DNA of 64,000 nucleotides, taken from the NCBI RefSeq assembly GCF_021869535.1, contig NW_026262581.1:113488771-113552770 (forward strand), in the 5' to 3' direction. Below are positions 1 through 11,720 of this stretch, piece by piece. Below the pieces are notes generated by a model. The model was not told the DNA's origin. It did no database searches and saw only the letters and a list, made by a program, of their open reading frames with translations. Source of the DNA: Mytilus californianus. Lineage: Eukaryota; Mollusca; Bivalvia; Mytilida; Mytilidae. The position numbers were made by a program, and so were the translations under genes. The stretch's first letter is position 1, and each line of letters starts with the position of its first letter.

Positions 1-245
1 AGTGGTTGTCGTTTGTTGCTGTGTTACATATTTGTATTTCGTTCATTATTTTGTACATTAATTAGACTGTTAGTTTTCTCGTTTGAATTGTTTTACATTT
101 GTGATGTCGGGGCCTTTTATAGCTGACTGTGCGGTATGGGCTTTGCTTAAAGTTGAAGGCCGTACGGTGACCTATAGCTGTTAATTGCTGTGTCATTTGG
201 TCTCTTGTGGAGGGTTGTCTCATTGGCAATCTTCGTTTTTATATC
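1..245 (+). repeat. Mussel retroelement-like 3' tail, copy 1
   Basis: This copy is cut by the window edge. It carries the block around 115-235 with the motifs GCGGTATGGGCTTTGC, GGCCGTACGGTGACC and GTCTCATTGGCAATC. The same block recurs, diverged, at 270-540, inverted at 893-1025, and in fragments at 13268-13305 (inverted), 27118-27160, 54178-54207 and 56985-57045. I recognise the block from memory as a very abundant mussel repeat, probably the 3' untranslated tail of a retroelement. No open frame of interest is seen. Confidence 0.6.
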
Positions 246-269
246 AACCCTGCCATATTCTTTGTGTGC

Positions 270-540
270 CTGTCCCAAGTCAGGAGCCTGTAGTTTAGTG
301 GTTCATGTCTCGACTCATATTTGATATTTTGTAAATTATTTTGTTATGTATAATTAGGCCGTAAGATTTTTCGTTTGAATTGTTTCTCACACTTTTCACG
401 TCGGGCCCTTTGACAGTATCGGGTTTTGTCATTGCTGAAGGCCTTAATTACGGTTGCCTATAATTGCTTACATCCACTTCATATTTGAACTCCGGTGGGT
501 AGTTGCCTCATTAGCAATCATACATTTCTTCGTTTTTATT
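270..540 (+). repeat. Mussel retroelement-like 3' tail, diverged copy 2
   Basis: A diverged direct copy of the repeat at 1-245. Landmarks occur in the same order: a CAAGTCAGGAGCCTGTAG block, a CGTTTGAATTGTTT block, a GTCGGGCCCTTT block, then GAAGGCC and GCAATCATACATTTC. Two tails in a row suggest a tandem or nested insertion. The 541-659 stretch after it holds nothing I recognise. Confidence 0.5.
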
Positions 541-659
541 TATTTACCTGACTTTTAAACTCGTGTTTCCTGAACCGAGTCCTGAACCTGCATGACATAT
601 TTGTCACTGGGCGTTAAAAATTAGCAACAAACAATCAATCAATTTAAACTTGTGTTGAA

Positions 660-1345
660 TAAGAAGAAAAACCATTTGATATTCATTCCACTAGTGGTAG
701 GTCAATGATATTTGGTATGCAGTTGGATAGGAATTGGCATATTTCATTTCTATGGAGATTATTTTGCCCCGCCCCCTCATTCATGCTCTGTTGACTTTGA
801 AACTTTTGCTTAGTTTACATGTATTAGTTTGTGATAAGGTCAGTTTAAGATGAACCACTAACGTTAAGTCAATGATATTTGATTTAAAAAGAAGATGTGG
901 TATGATTGCCAATGAGACAAGTCTCCACAAGAGACCAAATGACACAGAAATTAACAACTATAAGTCACCGTACAGCATTCAACAATGAGCAAAGCCCATA
1001 CCGCATAGTCAGCTATAAAAGATATGCAAGTCTCGTTTCCATGGAGATTATATTATATAGCCCCACCCCCTCAACATGGTTCATTGACTTTTATATAGTT
1101 TACAAGTTAATGTTTGTGTTTAGGTTTGTTTAAAGGGAATGACTTATGATAAGTCAATGGTATTTGGTATGCAGTTGTATTATCATCTCATTTCCATGTA
1201 GATTGTTAAGCTAAGTACCTTCAGTCATGGTTCATAGACTTTTAATATTTGCATAACTTACATGTTTAAGTATTGCTATTTTAATTTCAACATTTGCATT
1301 ATCAAAATTACAAAAAGGTGAGTCATACCTCTGTGTTAACAGTTT
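660..1345 (+). repeat. Tandem repeat family G, interrupted by an inverted retroelement tail
   Basis: Degenerate units of roughly 170-190 bp built around GGTCAATGATATTTGGTATG, CATTTCCATGGAGATT and CATGGTTCATTGACTTT. The array is split at 893-1025 by a minus-strand copy of the retroelement tail seen at 1-245. A second family-G stretch lies at 31823-32180 in Rab10 intron 3. Both end with a similar block (CTCTGTGTTAAYAGTTTA), which is probably the 3' end of the family. The small open frame at 906-1133 is repeat sequence and is not treated as a gene. Confidence 0.55.
893..1025 (-). repeat. Inverted fragment of the mussel retroelement tail
   Basis: Reverse complement of the block at about 115-240. 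It reads AAGATGTGGTATGATTGCC, then CAATGAGACAAG, then CATACCGCATAGTCAGC. It lies inside the family-G array and so inserted after that array formed. Confidence 0.6.
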
Positions 1346-1532
1346 ATTTACAGACACTGGTGACTTCTTCTATTTCTTTGATGTACAACTTCAGTTTACA
1401 CAACTTCAAATCTCTCAATGGGATTTTAACATTTTTTTATTGAGTCTTCTTAAGAGAAATGCATATTCTAATTTAATGAGCCCTGTGTGGGAAACATTCA
1501 CACATCAAGTTCATTTGCAAAGAACAAAAGTA

Positions 1533-2217
1533 AAGGGGCATTAGCTACTAGATATAAAAAAAGTAAAATATGATTTTTTTGTTGTTCAATCATTAATGAA
1601 AGTGAAAAAGTTGAATAATAATTCGCTTTCAGCAGCCAATTTGGTTCCATTTTGTCAGAATAAGCAAAGAAACATCACTGATGAGTTATTCACTTGCAAG
1701 TTAATAATTCGACCTCATTGAATCCGTATTCATGTGACCTTCTATTTAACCCCTTAGCTGGAGATGGGTTACGCATGTATTCAGCCATTAAAAGGAAATG
1801 AATGTCAACATTGAAAGTGAAACAAGTATGAACCATTTTGTTGACTGATTCAATCCACAAAAAAATCTTTCTTATATAGGTAAAAACGATGATAAACATA
1901 CTTTTTAACCTACAATATGAAATCAAACAGACCTAGAAAAATACAATTGTACGTGGTCGCTATCTATTTATATCTATATCTATGTTTATATCGGGTTATA
2001 TGACCGTCGGCAGTCTTCGAAGGTCATCTCAATGGTTACTTAGATAGCATCTAGACAAAAATACACACGAAATGTTGATATATATTATAGAGTTCATGCA
2101 TAGTTAATTGTTTATTTTAGACTTTTTGTACTTTGGATAAACGTTTTAGTATGTTATAAATCAAATATGAGAATTTGAGTCAAATGGTGAACTTGAATTT
2201 GACAGCTAATGCCCCTT
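1533..2217. mobile_element. TIR element 'AAGGGGCATTAGCT', copy 1
   Basis: The ends are perfect inverted repeats, AAGGGGCATTAGCT at the left and AGCTAATGCCCCTT at the right, flanked by TA on both sides. A TTAA duplication is also possible at the right end. A second copy of similar length and clearly similar interior lies at 37032-37635. There is no transposase-sized open frame, so this is a non-autonomous DNA transposon (MITE). The 78-residue minus-strand open frame at 1690-1926 lies inside it and is not considered a gene. Confidence 0.75.
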
Positions 2218-2507
2218 TAACATTAACTATCGTGTGCAACTCCTTATATTCAGACTCCTGTGTAGGTCAATGACCCTATAGTTATAGAACAAATCACGTT
2301 ATTAAACTTCATGTCAAAATGCCAGATTTTAATTGGTTAATACGAGGGAGACAATTTTCTCTATCCCATGGCAAATACTTTATTACCTTTCACGGACACG
2401 CTTGCTCAAGTGTGCGCTTTGCTAAAACGGATGATTATTATGTACAAGACGACATACTTCGAATTTAAATTTAATAGACAGTAATAACAGAACATTCAGT
2501 ATAATAA
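2218..2507. other. Intergenic, nothing recognised
   Basis: AT-rich sequence with no gene or repeat that I can identify. Confidence 0.4.
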
Positions 2508-2650
2508 ATTAAATAACACATATCTGAGAGGGTGATAGAGCAGATTGTTACCCCTCGAAAAGCCATGGTCAACCTTGGCTTCGCCTCAGTTGACAATGTT
2601 TTCTCGGGGTAACAATCTGCTCTATCACCCACTCAGCTATGTGTTATTTA
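2508..2650. repeat. Foldback element (long hairpin)
   Basis: The left arm (about 2510-2575) contains AACACATA, GTGATAGAGCAGATTGTTAC and CCCTCGAAAA. The right arm (about 2590-2648) returns the complements TTTTCTCGGGG, GTAACAATCTGCTCTATCAC and TATGTGTT. The arms are about 55-60 bp with a short asymmetric loop. It is best read as a foldback or MITE-type element. The GC-rich loop resembles that of the hairpin at 16075-16162 in style, though not in sequence. Confidence 0.65.
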
Positions 2651-2873
2651 TATAATGTTGAGTGTTTTTATATACTCAGAGTCTCTTGTGAAGACCATGG
2701 TAGATATAAGGGTTGATGAGCTAATAAGCAGACAAATTTACTCAATATAGCATCTTCAACCAGTATGGGACAAAGTCAGGATGTAGTTGGGCAAAATTAA
2801 AATAGTAAGAAAAATTGACGTGAGGATTCACATTAGAGTGATGCTAACAATCATACTAATAACCCCGCTATCA

Positions 2874-2972
2874 TCACAGGCACTTGTCTCTAAAAAAATA
2901 CCTATATACTTTGATATAACACGTGTTATATTTAAGTATGTAAGTATTTTTTTCAGAGACAAGTGCCTGTGA
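2874..2972. repeat. 99-bp inverted repeat
   Basis: The outer arms are TCACAGGCACTTGTCTCT and AGAGACAAGTGCCTGTGA, a perfect 18-bp match. A second inner palindrome is centred on ACACGTGT. A partial half of the same arm (GGCACTTGTCTCTG) recurs near 18158, so the arm belongs to a dispersed family. Confidence 0.65.
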
Positions 2973-3449
2973 GCCAAGTCCATGCATTGCGTGTTTGTTT
3001 CAAGATGATATTTATTAATAAAAGTATAGAAAGTAAACTGTCATTGTCTACTGTTGGAACGAAGAAAGAGGCTTGGTTTAGTAAAGATTACAGATTAATT
3101 CCAAATCAGGGTTTAGTGAGTACATGAACATTTTCAATGAATATAAAAATTCAGAAAAAATATATTGTTCAGCCTCTGCTTCAGGAGATATTGACTTAAG
3201 TGATGGGAAGGATTTGAAAGACCATGAACAAAATTTTCAAGGGTGCCATGGTAAAAAATATTTTATAAAAACTAGAGTAAAATAACGTCTTAAATTCAGG
3301 CAAATTTACCGATGTCCAATTCTCATAAAATGATGAATCGATTAGAAAGATACAAACCAAGTTAACAAACAAAAATTGAGGGAGTTGCATGAACTACAAA
3401 ATGAGCAAGACCGGATGCGTTAACAGGGTAAGTGTCTACTGAGTCCACA
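2973..3449. other. Intergenic, nothing recognised
   Basis: No supported feature. The small open frame at 3196-3390 has no recognisable motif. Confidence 0.35.
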
Positions 3450-4140
3450 CTAAGTCAAAATGTCACAATCGGTAAAAGAACAAATCAGACGATTAATCCT
3501 AAGATCTAAGAACGCGAAAACATGTCGCGAATGAGTTGTGATACAGACAATCGTATTCCTCAACCAATTCGTGATGGTGACCGTCACCTTATGAAGTGAT
3601 GATTTCATGCAGCCGTTCTTCCTAGTAATTCTGTTAGGGCAGTTTTTGTGTAAGGAGCATATCCCTGCTAATGAGGACCGTAACTATAGTGCGAACGTGC
3701 AAGAGCTTATCATGGTAATTGAGATGTGTAAACGATGGGACGGAGGGTATGTTACTGCTGAGAATAAAAATGGGAAGTTGACAATTGGAAAGTTCACTTA
3801 AATATTTAATATGATGTAATCACTCACTGAAATGTGGGTTATTGAGTGACAGGACATCATCAATGTATCCGATAGTAAAATTAAGGAACTTTGCAAAAAG
3901 CAAAATAATAAAAATACCGAACTCCATGCAAGGAAAATTCAAAACGGAAAGTCCCTTATCAAATGGCAAAAAAGCTCAAACACATCAAATGAATGGAAAA
4001 CAACTGTCATATTCCTGACTTGGTCAAACATTTCCTTATGTAAATATGCCTTTTCTTTACAAATACAAGTCGGCCAAAAGGGGTACACAGTTAGTACCGC
4101 CGGATTGGAATACCGAATGACTGTTGAAATACCCATCCAC
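3450..4140 (-). pseudogene. Degenerate retroelement 3' coding fragment (mussel repeat)
   Basis: The minus strand of about 3690-3800 reads VNFPIVNFPFL followed by a degraded HISIT, which corresponds to the FPFL...YISQLIRY stretch of a retroelement-type protein also found at 16860-17100. The plus strand shows hallmark blocks of the same dispersed repeat: TTCGTGATGGTGACCG at 3570 and AAAGTCCCTTATCAAATGGC with ACTGTCATATTCCTGACTTG at 3948-4020. Stops and frame breaks are frequent, so it is a decayed copy. Assignment to a particular retroelement class is not possible from this stretch alone. Confidence 0.45.
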
Positions 4141-4150
4141 CAAGCTGAAT

Positions 4151-4974
4151 AAATAGGTCGTTCAATATATAGTCAAGGAAGAACTTCATCCGAAATTGTT
4201 TTTGTTCAAAGATTTGGAGCGAGAGTGACAAAACTAATCATTCCTGTACATATTTTAATTGTATTCTATTTTATATCAGTAAAGTTTGGGCTACTGATGC
4301 ATAGTTCAATGAAACAAAATGCTACAATCAAGTCGAACTATGCAAACTTTATACCAAATGCAGTCTGATTAAAACCCGAGTCCCACTATCCACTTGCGTT
4401 TGTAGAACAAATTTTATACCCAATTAAATTTGAGTGATTTCTTATGAAATAAGGTTGCAAACTTAATTGAAGGGTTTTGAGAGAATGAATTACAATAGGA
4501 AAAATCTGGGACACGGTTTTGGAGGTCAAACTGTGTTGCACAAGAATCTATCAAAAATGTGTGGATGCTATGAATAACAAAGAAGCTAATTTCATTCAAA
4601 TGTGGACATCAGAATCTAGCAACTAATTACATAATATCAATTATGTAATAATGAAATTATCACCATTTGAAAGATTAATATTTCTTCTTTCTTTTTGGTT
4701 ACTCATTTATGAAATTTAGAGCTGGATGCATGGCCAACTATTTGAGGCTCACTATTTTCCTCAGTGTAAGCCAGTACGAGTTATCGCGCATGATTTTAAT
4801 TTCTTATCCGTCTGATCAGTCTTTTCTGTGTGTGATATCTTATCAAGACAACATGCTGAGTTTGTAAAGACAATGTTGACACTCGTAAATAATTTGACAG
4901 CCCTAAGTAAACAATATTATAACCATATGTCATTGTAGCATGATAGGTTCCGCATGATTACGAGTTGTATAAAT
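4151..4974. other. Intergenic, only a short palindrome
   Basis: Apart from the small palindrome ATTACATAAT...ATTATGTAAT at 4625-4650, no gene or repeat is recognised. Confidence 0.4.
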
Positions 4975-5005
4975 CATGGAAGTAATATTTAAAAGGAATA
5001 ACAAC
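4975..5005 (+). repeat. Arm of the 'CATGGAAGTAATATT' repeat (+)
   Basis: Begins CATGGAAGTAATATT and continues with AAAGGAATAACAACG. The reverse complement of the same arm lies at 9613-9643, so the two face each other across 4.6 kb that includes the family-F element. Palindromic forms of the same end occur at 11211-11266 and 13000-13030. Confidence 0.5.
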
Positions 5006-5933
5006 GACTAATTAGCATGTATTAACAGCCTGCAGAGCTCTGTACTAAAGTCATATGATTTTATCCAATTATAATCTCAGCGGCAAGACCCCTTTGGTTA
5101 CTATCTGTGATACCGCTTAACTGGCCACCCGCTGATTGATACTTCGACACAAACGTTTGTGTAGATAAGATTGAAACAACAGCAGGGGTCCAGTTTATGA
5201 TACCGCGGTTGTAAAATGGCATCTGGAATTTCTTACCAGTCACGTGATTTTATCGAGTCCGGTAATTATAAAGCACCTGTGTGAAATCCGAGGTTTATTA
5301 ATAAGAAGGTGGCGCTGTATCATATAAAACCTCTACCTTCAGAAAGAAGTCGTATGATGTAAAAAACTTGAAAAACGGACGAGAATTGTTCAACGTACAA
5401 CAGTTTAGCTTGGAAAATTGTATTTAATTTAGCATATTTTTGATTTTTACCGTTTGTTTTAAACTGTTCTAAAAGTATTTTCCGGTTAAACGCGGATCCC
5501 GAGTAAAACAGTTAAATACCGATGAATCGATCAGGTTTCACATGATGTTGAACAAAATAATGTAGACAGATGTAGACATAGAATATTTTACTGTTGAAAT
5601 GTACCAAGTTTATCGAGATTTATAAATATATATACTATCAAGTAATTGATTACCTTATTGAAACTGGACAATTAAAATCGGGATCATAAGTTCGTAAACA
5701 TGTTAAATTTATATCTATTTTAAAAAAGTGTTTACAATTGAATACTAATATTAATGTAGCACGTTACAGCAAAAAGAAAATCAACCATACAAAACGAGCT
5801 TGACGTTATCTGTCTAACCGCAAATTTATTTTATATGAATTTGTTTATGTACAAATTAAAGAATAGAAACGTTTAAAATTGTGAATATTTAATTTGCCTG
5901 GTATACACGGAAGACTTGGATTATTCGTATTTA
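5006..5933. other. Intergenic, unassigned
   Basis: Contains a 60-residue minus-strand open frame (5061-5243) that I do not recognise. Its TPAVVSI stretch resembles the minus-strand TPVVSI stretch at 13100-13165, and both lie next to CATGGAAGTAATATT arms. This suggests both belong to one unclassified repeat. Confidence 0.3.
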
Positions 5934-8900
5934 AACTAGAGGCTCTCAAGAGCCTGTGTCGCTCACCTGACTCTACTTTGGTTTAAGAAATCATGTAAAG
6001 ATAGATAATAATCATAACAGATACTCAAATAATGATTGAGGCCAAATTTTGATTAATATTGGTCCCGTTATTTAATAAAATATCCTGGTGGCCATCTTGA
6101 ACAGTAAATCGGCAACAAAGTTACAACACTTGGTCAGCACTTGATAAGGAACATTCATGCCATGTTTGGTTTCATTCCATTCAGTGGTACTCTAAAAGAA
6201 GACATTTGTATGTATTTCCCATAGGGTCCTATGTTAAACTAAGCCCCCCCCCCCCCCCCTAGCGGCCATCTTGGATGATGGATCAACTGCAAAGTAACAA
6301 CACTTGGTCAGCAACTCATAAGGAACATTCATGCCATGTTTGGTTCAATTCCATTCAGTGGTTCTCTAAAAGATGACATTTGTATGTATTTCCCATAGGT
6401 CCTTTGTTAAACTAAGTCCCCTGCTGTCGGCCATCTTGGATGATGGATCGGCTACAGAGTAACAACACTTGGTCAGCATCTCATAAGGAAGATTCATGCC
6501 ATGTTTGGTTTCATTCCATTCAGTGGTTCTCTAAAAGATGACATTTGTATGTATTTCCCATAGGTCCTTTGTTAAACTAAGTCCCCTGCTGTCGGCCATC
6601 TTGGATGATGGACCGACTGCAAAGTAACAACACTTGGTCAGTACCTCATAAGGAACATTCATGCCATGTTTGGTTTCATTCCATTCAGTGGTTCGCTAAA
6701 AGAAGACATTTGTATGTATTTCCCATAGGTCCTTTGTTACACTAAGTTCCCTGCTGTCGGCCATCTTGGATGATGGACCGACTGCAAAGTAACAACACTT
6801 GGTGAGCATCTCATAAGGAACATTCATGCCATGTTTGGTTTCATTCCATTCAGTGGTTCTCTAAAAAAAGACATTTGTATGTATTTCCCATAGGGTCCTA
6901 TGTTTAACTAAGTCCCCCGCTGGCGGCCATCTTGGATGATGGATCGGCTACAAAGTAACAGCACTTGGTCAGAACCTCATAAGGGACATTCATGCCATGT
7001 TTGGTTTCATTCCATTCAGTGGTTCTCTAAAAGAAGACATTTGTATGTATTTCCCATAGGGTCCTATGTTAAACTAAGTCCCCTGCTGGCGGCCATCTTG
7101 GATGATGGACCGACTGCAAAGTAACAACACTTGGTCAGCATCTCATAAGGAACATTCATGCCATGTTTGGTTCAATTCCATTCAGTGGTTCTCTAAAAAA
7201 AGACATTTGTATGTATTTCCCATAGGGTCCTATGTTTAACTAAGTCCCCCGCTGGCGGCCATCTTGGATGATGGATCGGCTACAAAGTAACAGCACTTGG
7301 TCAGAACCTCATAAGGGACATTCATGCCATGTTTGGTTTCATTCCATTTAGTGGTTCTCTAAAAGAAGACATTTGTATGTATTTCCCATAGGGTCCTATG
7401 TTAAACTAAGTTCCCCGATGGCGGCCATCTTGGATGATGGATCGGCTACAAAGTAACAACACTTGGTGAGCACCTCATAAGGAACATTCATGCCATGTTT
7501 GGTTTCATTCCATTCAGTGGTTCTCTAAAAAAAGACATTTGTATGTATTTCCCATAGGGTCCTATGTTTAACTAAGTCCCCCGCTGGCGGCCATCTTGGA
7601 TGATGGATCGGCTACAAAGTAACAGCACTTGGTCAGAACCTCATAAGGGACATTCATGCCATGTTTGGTTTCATTCCATTTAGTGGTTCTCTAAAAGAAG
7701 ACATTTGTATGTATTTCCCATAGGGTCCTATGTTAAACTAAGTCCCCTGCTGGCGGCCATCTTGGATGATGGACCGACTGCAAAGTAACAACACTTGGTG
7801 AGCATCTCATAAGGAACATTCATGCCATGTTTGGTTTCATTCCATTCAGTGGTTCTCTAAAAAAAGACATTTATATGTATTTCCCATAGGGTCCTATGTT
7901 TAACTAAGTCCCCCGCTGGCGGTCATCTTGGATGATGGATCGGCTACAAAGTAACAGCACTTGGTCAGAACCTCATAAGGGACATTCATGCCATGTTTGG
8001 TTTCATTCCATTCAGTGGTTCTCTAAAAGAAGACATTTGTATGTATTTCCCATAGGGTCCTATGTTAAACTAAGTCCCCTGCTGGCGGCCATCTTGGATG
8101 ATGGACCGACTGCAAAGTAACAACACTTGGTCAGCATCTCATAAGGAACATTCATGCCATGTTTGGTTCCATTCCATTCAGTGGTTCTCTAAAAAAAGAC
8201 ATTTGTATGTATTTCCCATAGGGTCCTATGTTTAACCAAGTCCCCCGCTGGCGGCCATCTTGGATGATGGATCGGCTACAAAGTAACAGCACTTGGTCAG
8301 AACCTCATAAGGGACGTTCATGCCATGTTTGGTTTCATTCCATTCAGTGGTTCTCTAAAAGAAGACATTTGTATGTATTTCCCATAGGGTCCTATGTTAA
8401 ACTAAGTTCCCCGATGGCGGCCATCTTGGGTGATGGATCGGCTACAAAGTAACAACACATGGTCAGCACCTCATAAGGAACATTCATGCCATGTTTGGTT
8501 TTATTCCATTCAGTGGTTCTCTAAAAGAAGTCATTTGTATGCATTTCCCATAGGGTCCTATGTTAAACTAAGTCCCCCGCTGGCGGCCATCTTGGATGAT
8601 GGATCGGCTACAAAGTAACAACACTTGGTGAGCACCTCATAAGGAACATTCATGCCATGTTTGGTTTTATTCCATTCAGTGGTTCTCTAAAAGAAGACAT
8701 TTGTATGTATTTCCCATAGGGTCCTATGTTAAACTAAGTCCCCCGCTGGCGGCCATCTTGGATGATGGATCCGCTACAAAGTAACAACACTTGGTCAGCA
8801 CCTCATAAGGAACATTCATGCCATGTTTGGTTTTATTCCATTCAGTGGTTCTCTAAAAGAAGACATTTGTATGTATTTCCCATAGGGTCCTATGTTAAAC

Positions 8901-9170
8901 TAAGTCCCCCGCTGGCGGCCATCTTGGATGATGGATCCGCTACAAAGTAACAACACTTGGTCAGCACCTCATAAGGAACATTCATGCCATGTTTGGTTTC
9001 ATTCCATTCAGTGGTTCTCTAGAAGAAGTTCAAAATGTAAAAAGTTAACGCCGACGACGGACGACGACGGACGACGCCGGACGACGACGGACGACGCCGG
9101 ACGATGGACGACGGACGCCAAGTGATGAGAAAAGCTCACTTGGCCCTTCAGGCCAGGTGAGCTAATAAAA
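5934..9170 (-). mobile_element. Family F Helentron-like element with a 166-bp tandem core
   Basis: Read on the minus strand, it starts near 9165 with TAGCTCACCTGGCC, a loop and GGCCAAGTGAGCT, a near-perfect hairpin. A TCCGTCGTC-rich tract follows (about 9045-9120), then about 18 tandem units of 166 bp (about 6090-9020). It ends with CAGGTGAGC, the complement of the 5' GCTCACCTG, and a terminal hairpin AGGCTCTTGAGAGCCT at 5938-5953. This order fits published Helentron/HINE structure and resembles bivalve elements with tandem cores of about 160 bp. No transposase is seen, so the element is non-autonomous. The class assignment is inference; the repeats and hairpins are directly visible. Confidence 0.7.
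6090..9025 (-). repeat. Array of about 18 units of 166 bp, partly in 332-bp dimers
   Basis: GGCCATCTTGGATGATGG recurs at about 6263, 6431, 6594, 6761, 6926, 7091, 7257 and onward to 8917, spaced about 166 bp. Between about 6900 and 8250 two variants alternate (ACCGACTGCAAAG with CATCTCATAAGG; ATCGGCTACAAAG with AACCTCATAAGGG), giving a 332-bp higher-order period. Stretches 996 bp apart (6936-7124 and 7932-8120) give identical 62-residue translations, which points to recent homogenisation. The repeated 62-residue frames are a by-product of the array. A homopolymer C run sits at 6243-6260. Confidence 0.85.
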
Positions 9171-9769
9171 GGGGGTCGAAACATATTTTTTGTACAATCA
9201 TCTTCTTAACTTTCAGAAATGTCTTCTTAATTAACTGCATGGTTTTAAGTATTAAAATTAAAAATGATCCACCCTTTTTCTTAAATTCAATATGTGATAA
9301 CTGTCGGCCTAAACTATTAAGATCGAAAAAGACATAAATAGGAAAAATAGACTAAAATCAACATTGAATGACTGACTCTATTCGGTAGCGTACAGCAGCG
9401 GAATGTGACGAGTGAACTATTCGGGTTACTTCGTACGTACATACGACAACAACTGGTCTATTCGTAATTTTCCGGGAATACGAAAATGACCGAAAAGTGT
9501 CAGTGATTTGATCTATCACATGCCGAGAGTCAATTACCATGCCATATATTAAACCAATTAACGAGTTATCGAAAGATGGGCGGTAACGCAGATGAAACCT
9601 TTGAAGTGACGACGTTGTTATTCCTTTCAATATTACTTCCATGTATAAACTGACTTTATTTCCAAAAAATAAAATTAGATTTTACCGAATATCAAACATA
9701 CAAAATAAAAAGTCGAAAAAGGACAAATATGAGATTATGATAACCAAACATATATATATACAGATATAT
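9171..9769. other. Intergenic, with a repeat arm at 9613-9643
   Basis: The only structure is the inverted arm ending in ATTACTTCCATG at 9613-9643. A 94-residue minus-strand open frame (9358-9642) starts exactly in that arm (MEVILKGITT). I do not recognise it and give it no function. TA-rich microsatellite-like sequence lies at 9750-9778. Confidence 0.35.
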
Positions 9770-9786
9770 ATGTATATGTTACAGTG

Positions 9787-10199
9787 AATTTGCATTAACT
9801 TTTGAGCATACGTTTTCTTCAACCCAAGCAACATCTGTGCCTGTGCCGAGCTTATTTGTTAGTGACATAATGAGGTTCAACACTTGAATAAAATGTAAAG
9901 GGAAAAACTCATCACTTAAGATTCACATAGTAGATCAGGAATGAAAACTGTTTATTTAAACTTTCAAGGAATAAGAAAAAAAAATGATAATTTGTCTATG
10001 TTAATTTATTTCATCATCTTTGGAGCTTTTAATTATTGATAATCCCTGAAATCATATTAGGGAATTTGTAGAATAATAATTAAAATTATCAGTGATTATA
10101 TAAAATCACTGGTCATTTTCAGGGAATCTATATAATCACTAATGATTTTAGTGATTCTACATAATCCCTGAAAATTCAGGGATTCTACATAATCCCTGA
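9787..10199 (+). repeat. Direct repeat, copy 1 (about 413 bp)
   Basis: Nearly identical to 11307-11720, from AATTTGCATTAACTTTTGAG through to a TACATAATCCCTGA block. The only differences I can see are in A-run length. Confidence 0.85.
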
Positions 10200-10859
10200 A
10201 AATTCAGGGATTCTACATACCTAAAATTTTCAGGGATTATGTATAATCACTGGTTAGTTTAGGGATTATATATAATCACTAAAATTTTCAGGGATTATGT
10301 ATAATCACTAGAAAAAACGTCAGGGATTATACAGAATAACTGAAATGATATTAAAATATATAACATATTGAAATATATTAAAAGTTAACCGTAATATATC
10401 AAAATAATAACCTTAATATGTTAAAACGTTAGGCATAATATAGTAATATGATAGACACAAAAATACTGAAATGTTATACACAATATAATTAGATGATAAG
10501 CACAATATAAATAAATGATAAGCAAAATATATATAGAATAATTTTTTTTAATACTGACTTTATCAGTAATAATATCAAGCGAGCCCTTTTTGACACTGAC
10601 TTTATCAGTATTAATAATATCAAGCAAGCCCACAAGGGCGGGTTGATGAAGTCAGTATGAAAATATTAAATGGCATAATGATTATTCTTTTTATCTGATT
10701 GTTTTAGCAATTGTTTTTAGGTTGAGAATATGAAATAAAATGAAATTGTCATTAAAACTATTTTTATGCGTACAATCGTTTTGATAAATGTTCGTCCATT
10801 GTATGAATGAAGTCAAATGTTATGCACAATATTTTAAAAATAAACATTTTATTTACAAA

Positions 10860-11213
10860 CTAAATTTGGATGGCATCGACTATTACACATTTGCCCTGCT
10901 TTTCTACAGGCATATCTATCAAATTCACATCTGTTTTTACCACAATATCAACATTTAAAAAAAACCTTGTCCTCCATATTGAATCAGATTTTATGGCACG
11001 TCTCAAAGAAATAGAGTTTTCAGCACAAACATCTGAAGGTACCAATGAAGGGAAATCAGCAACCTCAAACTGATTTCTTGTATTAAAGATCCGAGCAGGA
11101 TTCCATGCTATATGGCAAGGCGATATCCTTCTAGAGTCTTTTCGTGAATAATGACCTTTATGTTTTTTGGGATCTCCCTTTCCAGGAACCACTAGTGGAA
11201 TTGGTATGATCAT
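10860..11213 (-). other. 117-codon open frame inside the TIR element, unrecognised
   Basis: The translation is of mixed, protein-like composition (for example RRISPCHIAWNPARIF and CAENSISLRRAIKS) and runs to a stop next to 10860. Its ATG falls in the palindrome at 11211-11266, and a second minus-strand frame (11158-11403) overlaps it. I do not recognise a family. It could be an exon or captured gene fragment carried by the surrounding element, or chance. I give no function. Confidence 0.25.
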
Positions 11214-11266
11214 GGAAGTAATATTGAAAGGAATAACAACAACGCCAGTTAAATATTACTTCCATG
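11211..11266. repeat. Palindromic 'CATGGAAGTAATATT' element
   Basis: Starts CATGGAAGTAATATT and ends AATATTACTTCCATG, with a 25-bp centre that includes AAAGGAATAACAACAACG. It is the short, complete form of the arms at 4975 and 9643. Confidence 0.6.
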
Positions 11267-11306
11267 GTATGAGATATGCATATGTTGCATTTTGATTTTC
11301 CTCTGC

Positions 11307-11720
11307 AATTTGCATTAACTTTTGAGCATACGTTTTCTTCAACCCAAGCAACATCTGTGCCTGTGCCGAGCTTATTTGTTAGTGACATAATGAGGTTCAA
11401 CACTTGAATAAAATGTAAAGGGAAAAACTCATCACTTAAGATTCACATAGTAGATCAGGAATGAAAACTGTTTATTTAAACTTTCAAGGAATAAGAAAAA
11501 AAAAATGATAATTTGTCTATGTTAATTTATTTCATCATCTTTGGAGCTTTTAATTATTGATAATCCCTGAAATCATATTAGGGAATTTGTAGAATAATAA
11601 TTAAAATTATCAGTGATTATATAAAATCACTGGTCATTTTCAGGGAATCTATATAATCACTAATGATTTTAGTGATTCTACATAATCCCTGAAAATTCAG
11701 GGATTCTACATAATCCCTGA
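11307..11720 (+). repeat. Direct repeat, copy 2 (about 414 bp)
   Basis: Second copy of 9787-10199. It lies at the right end of the TIR element, immediately before the CAAATTCACTG terminus. Confidence 0.85.

Noticed and set aside
6936-9125. Series of 62-74-codon frames with nearly identical products
   Set aside because: Each is one reading of the 166-bp family F unit, not a gene family.
9358-9642. 94-codon minus-strand frame as a gene
   Set aside because: It starts exactly in a repeat arm, has no recognisable domain, and no neighbouring exons could be found.
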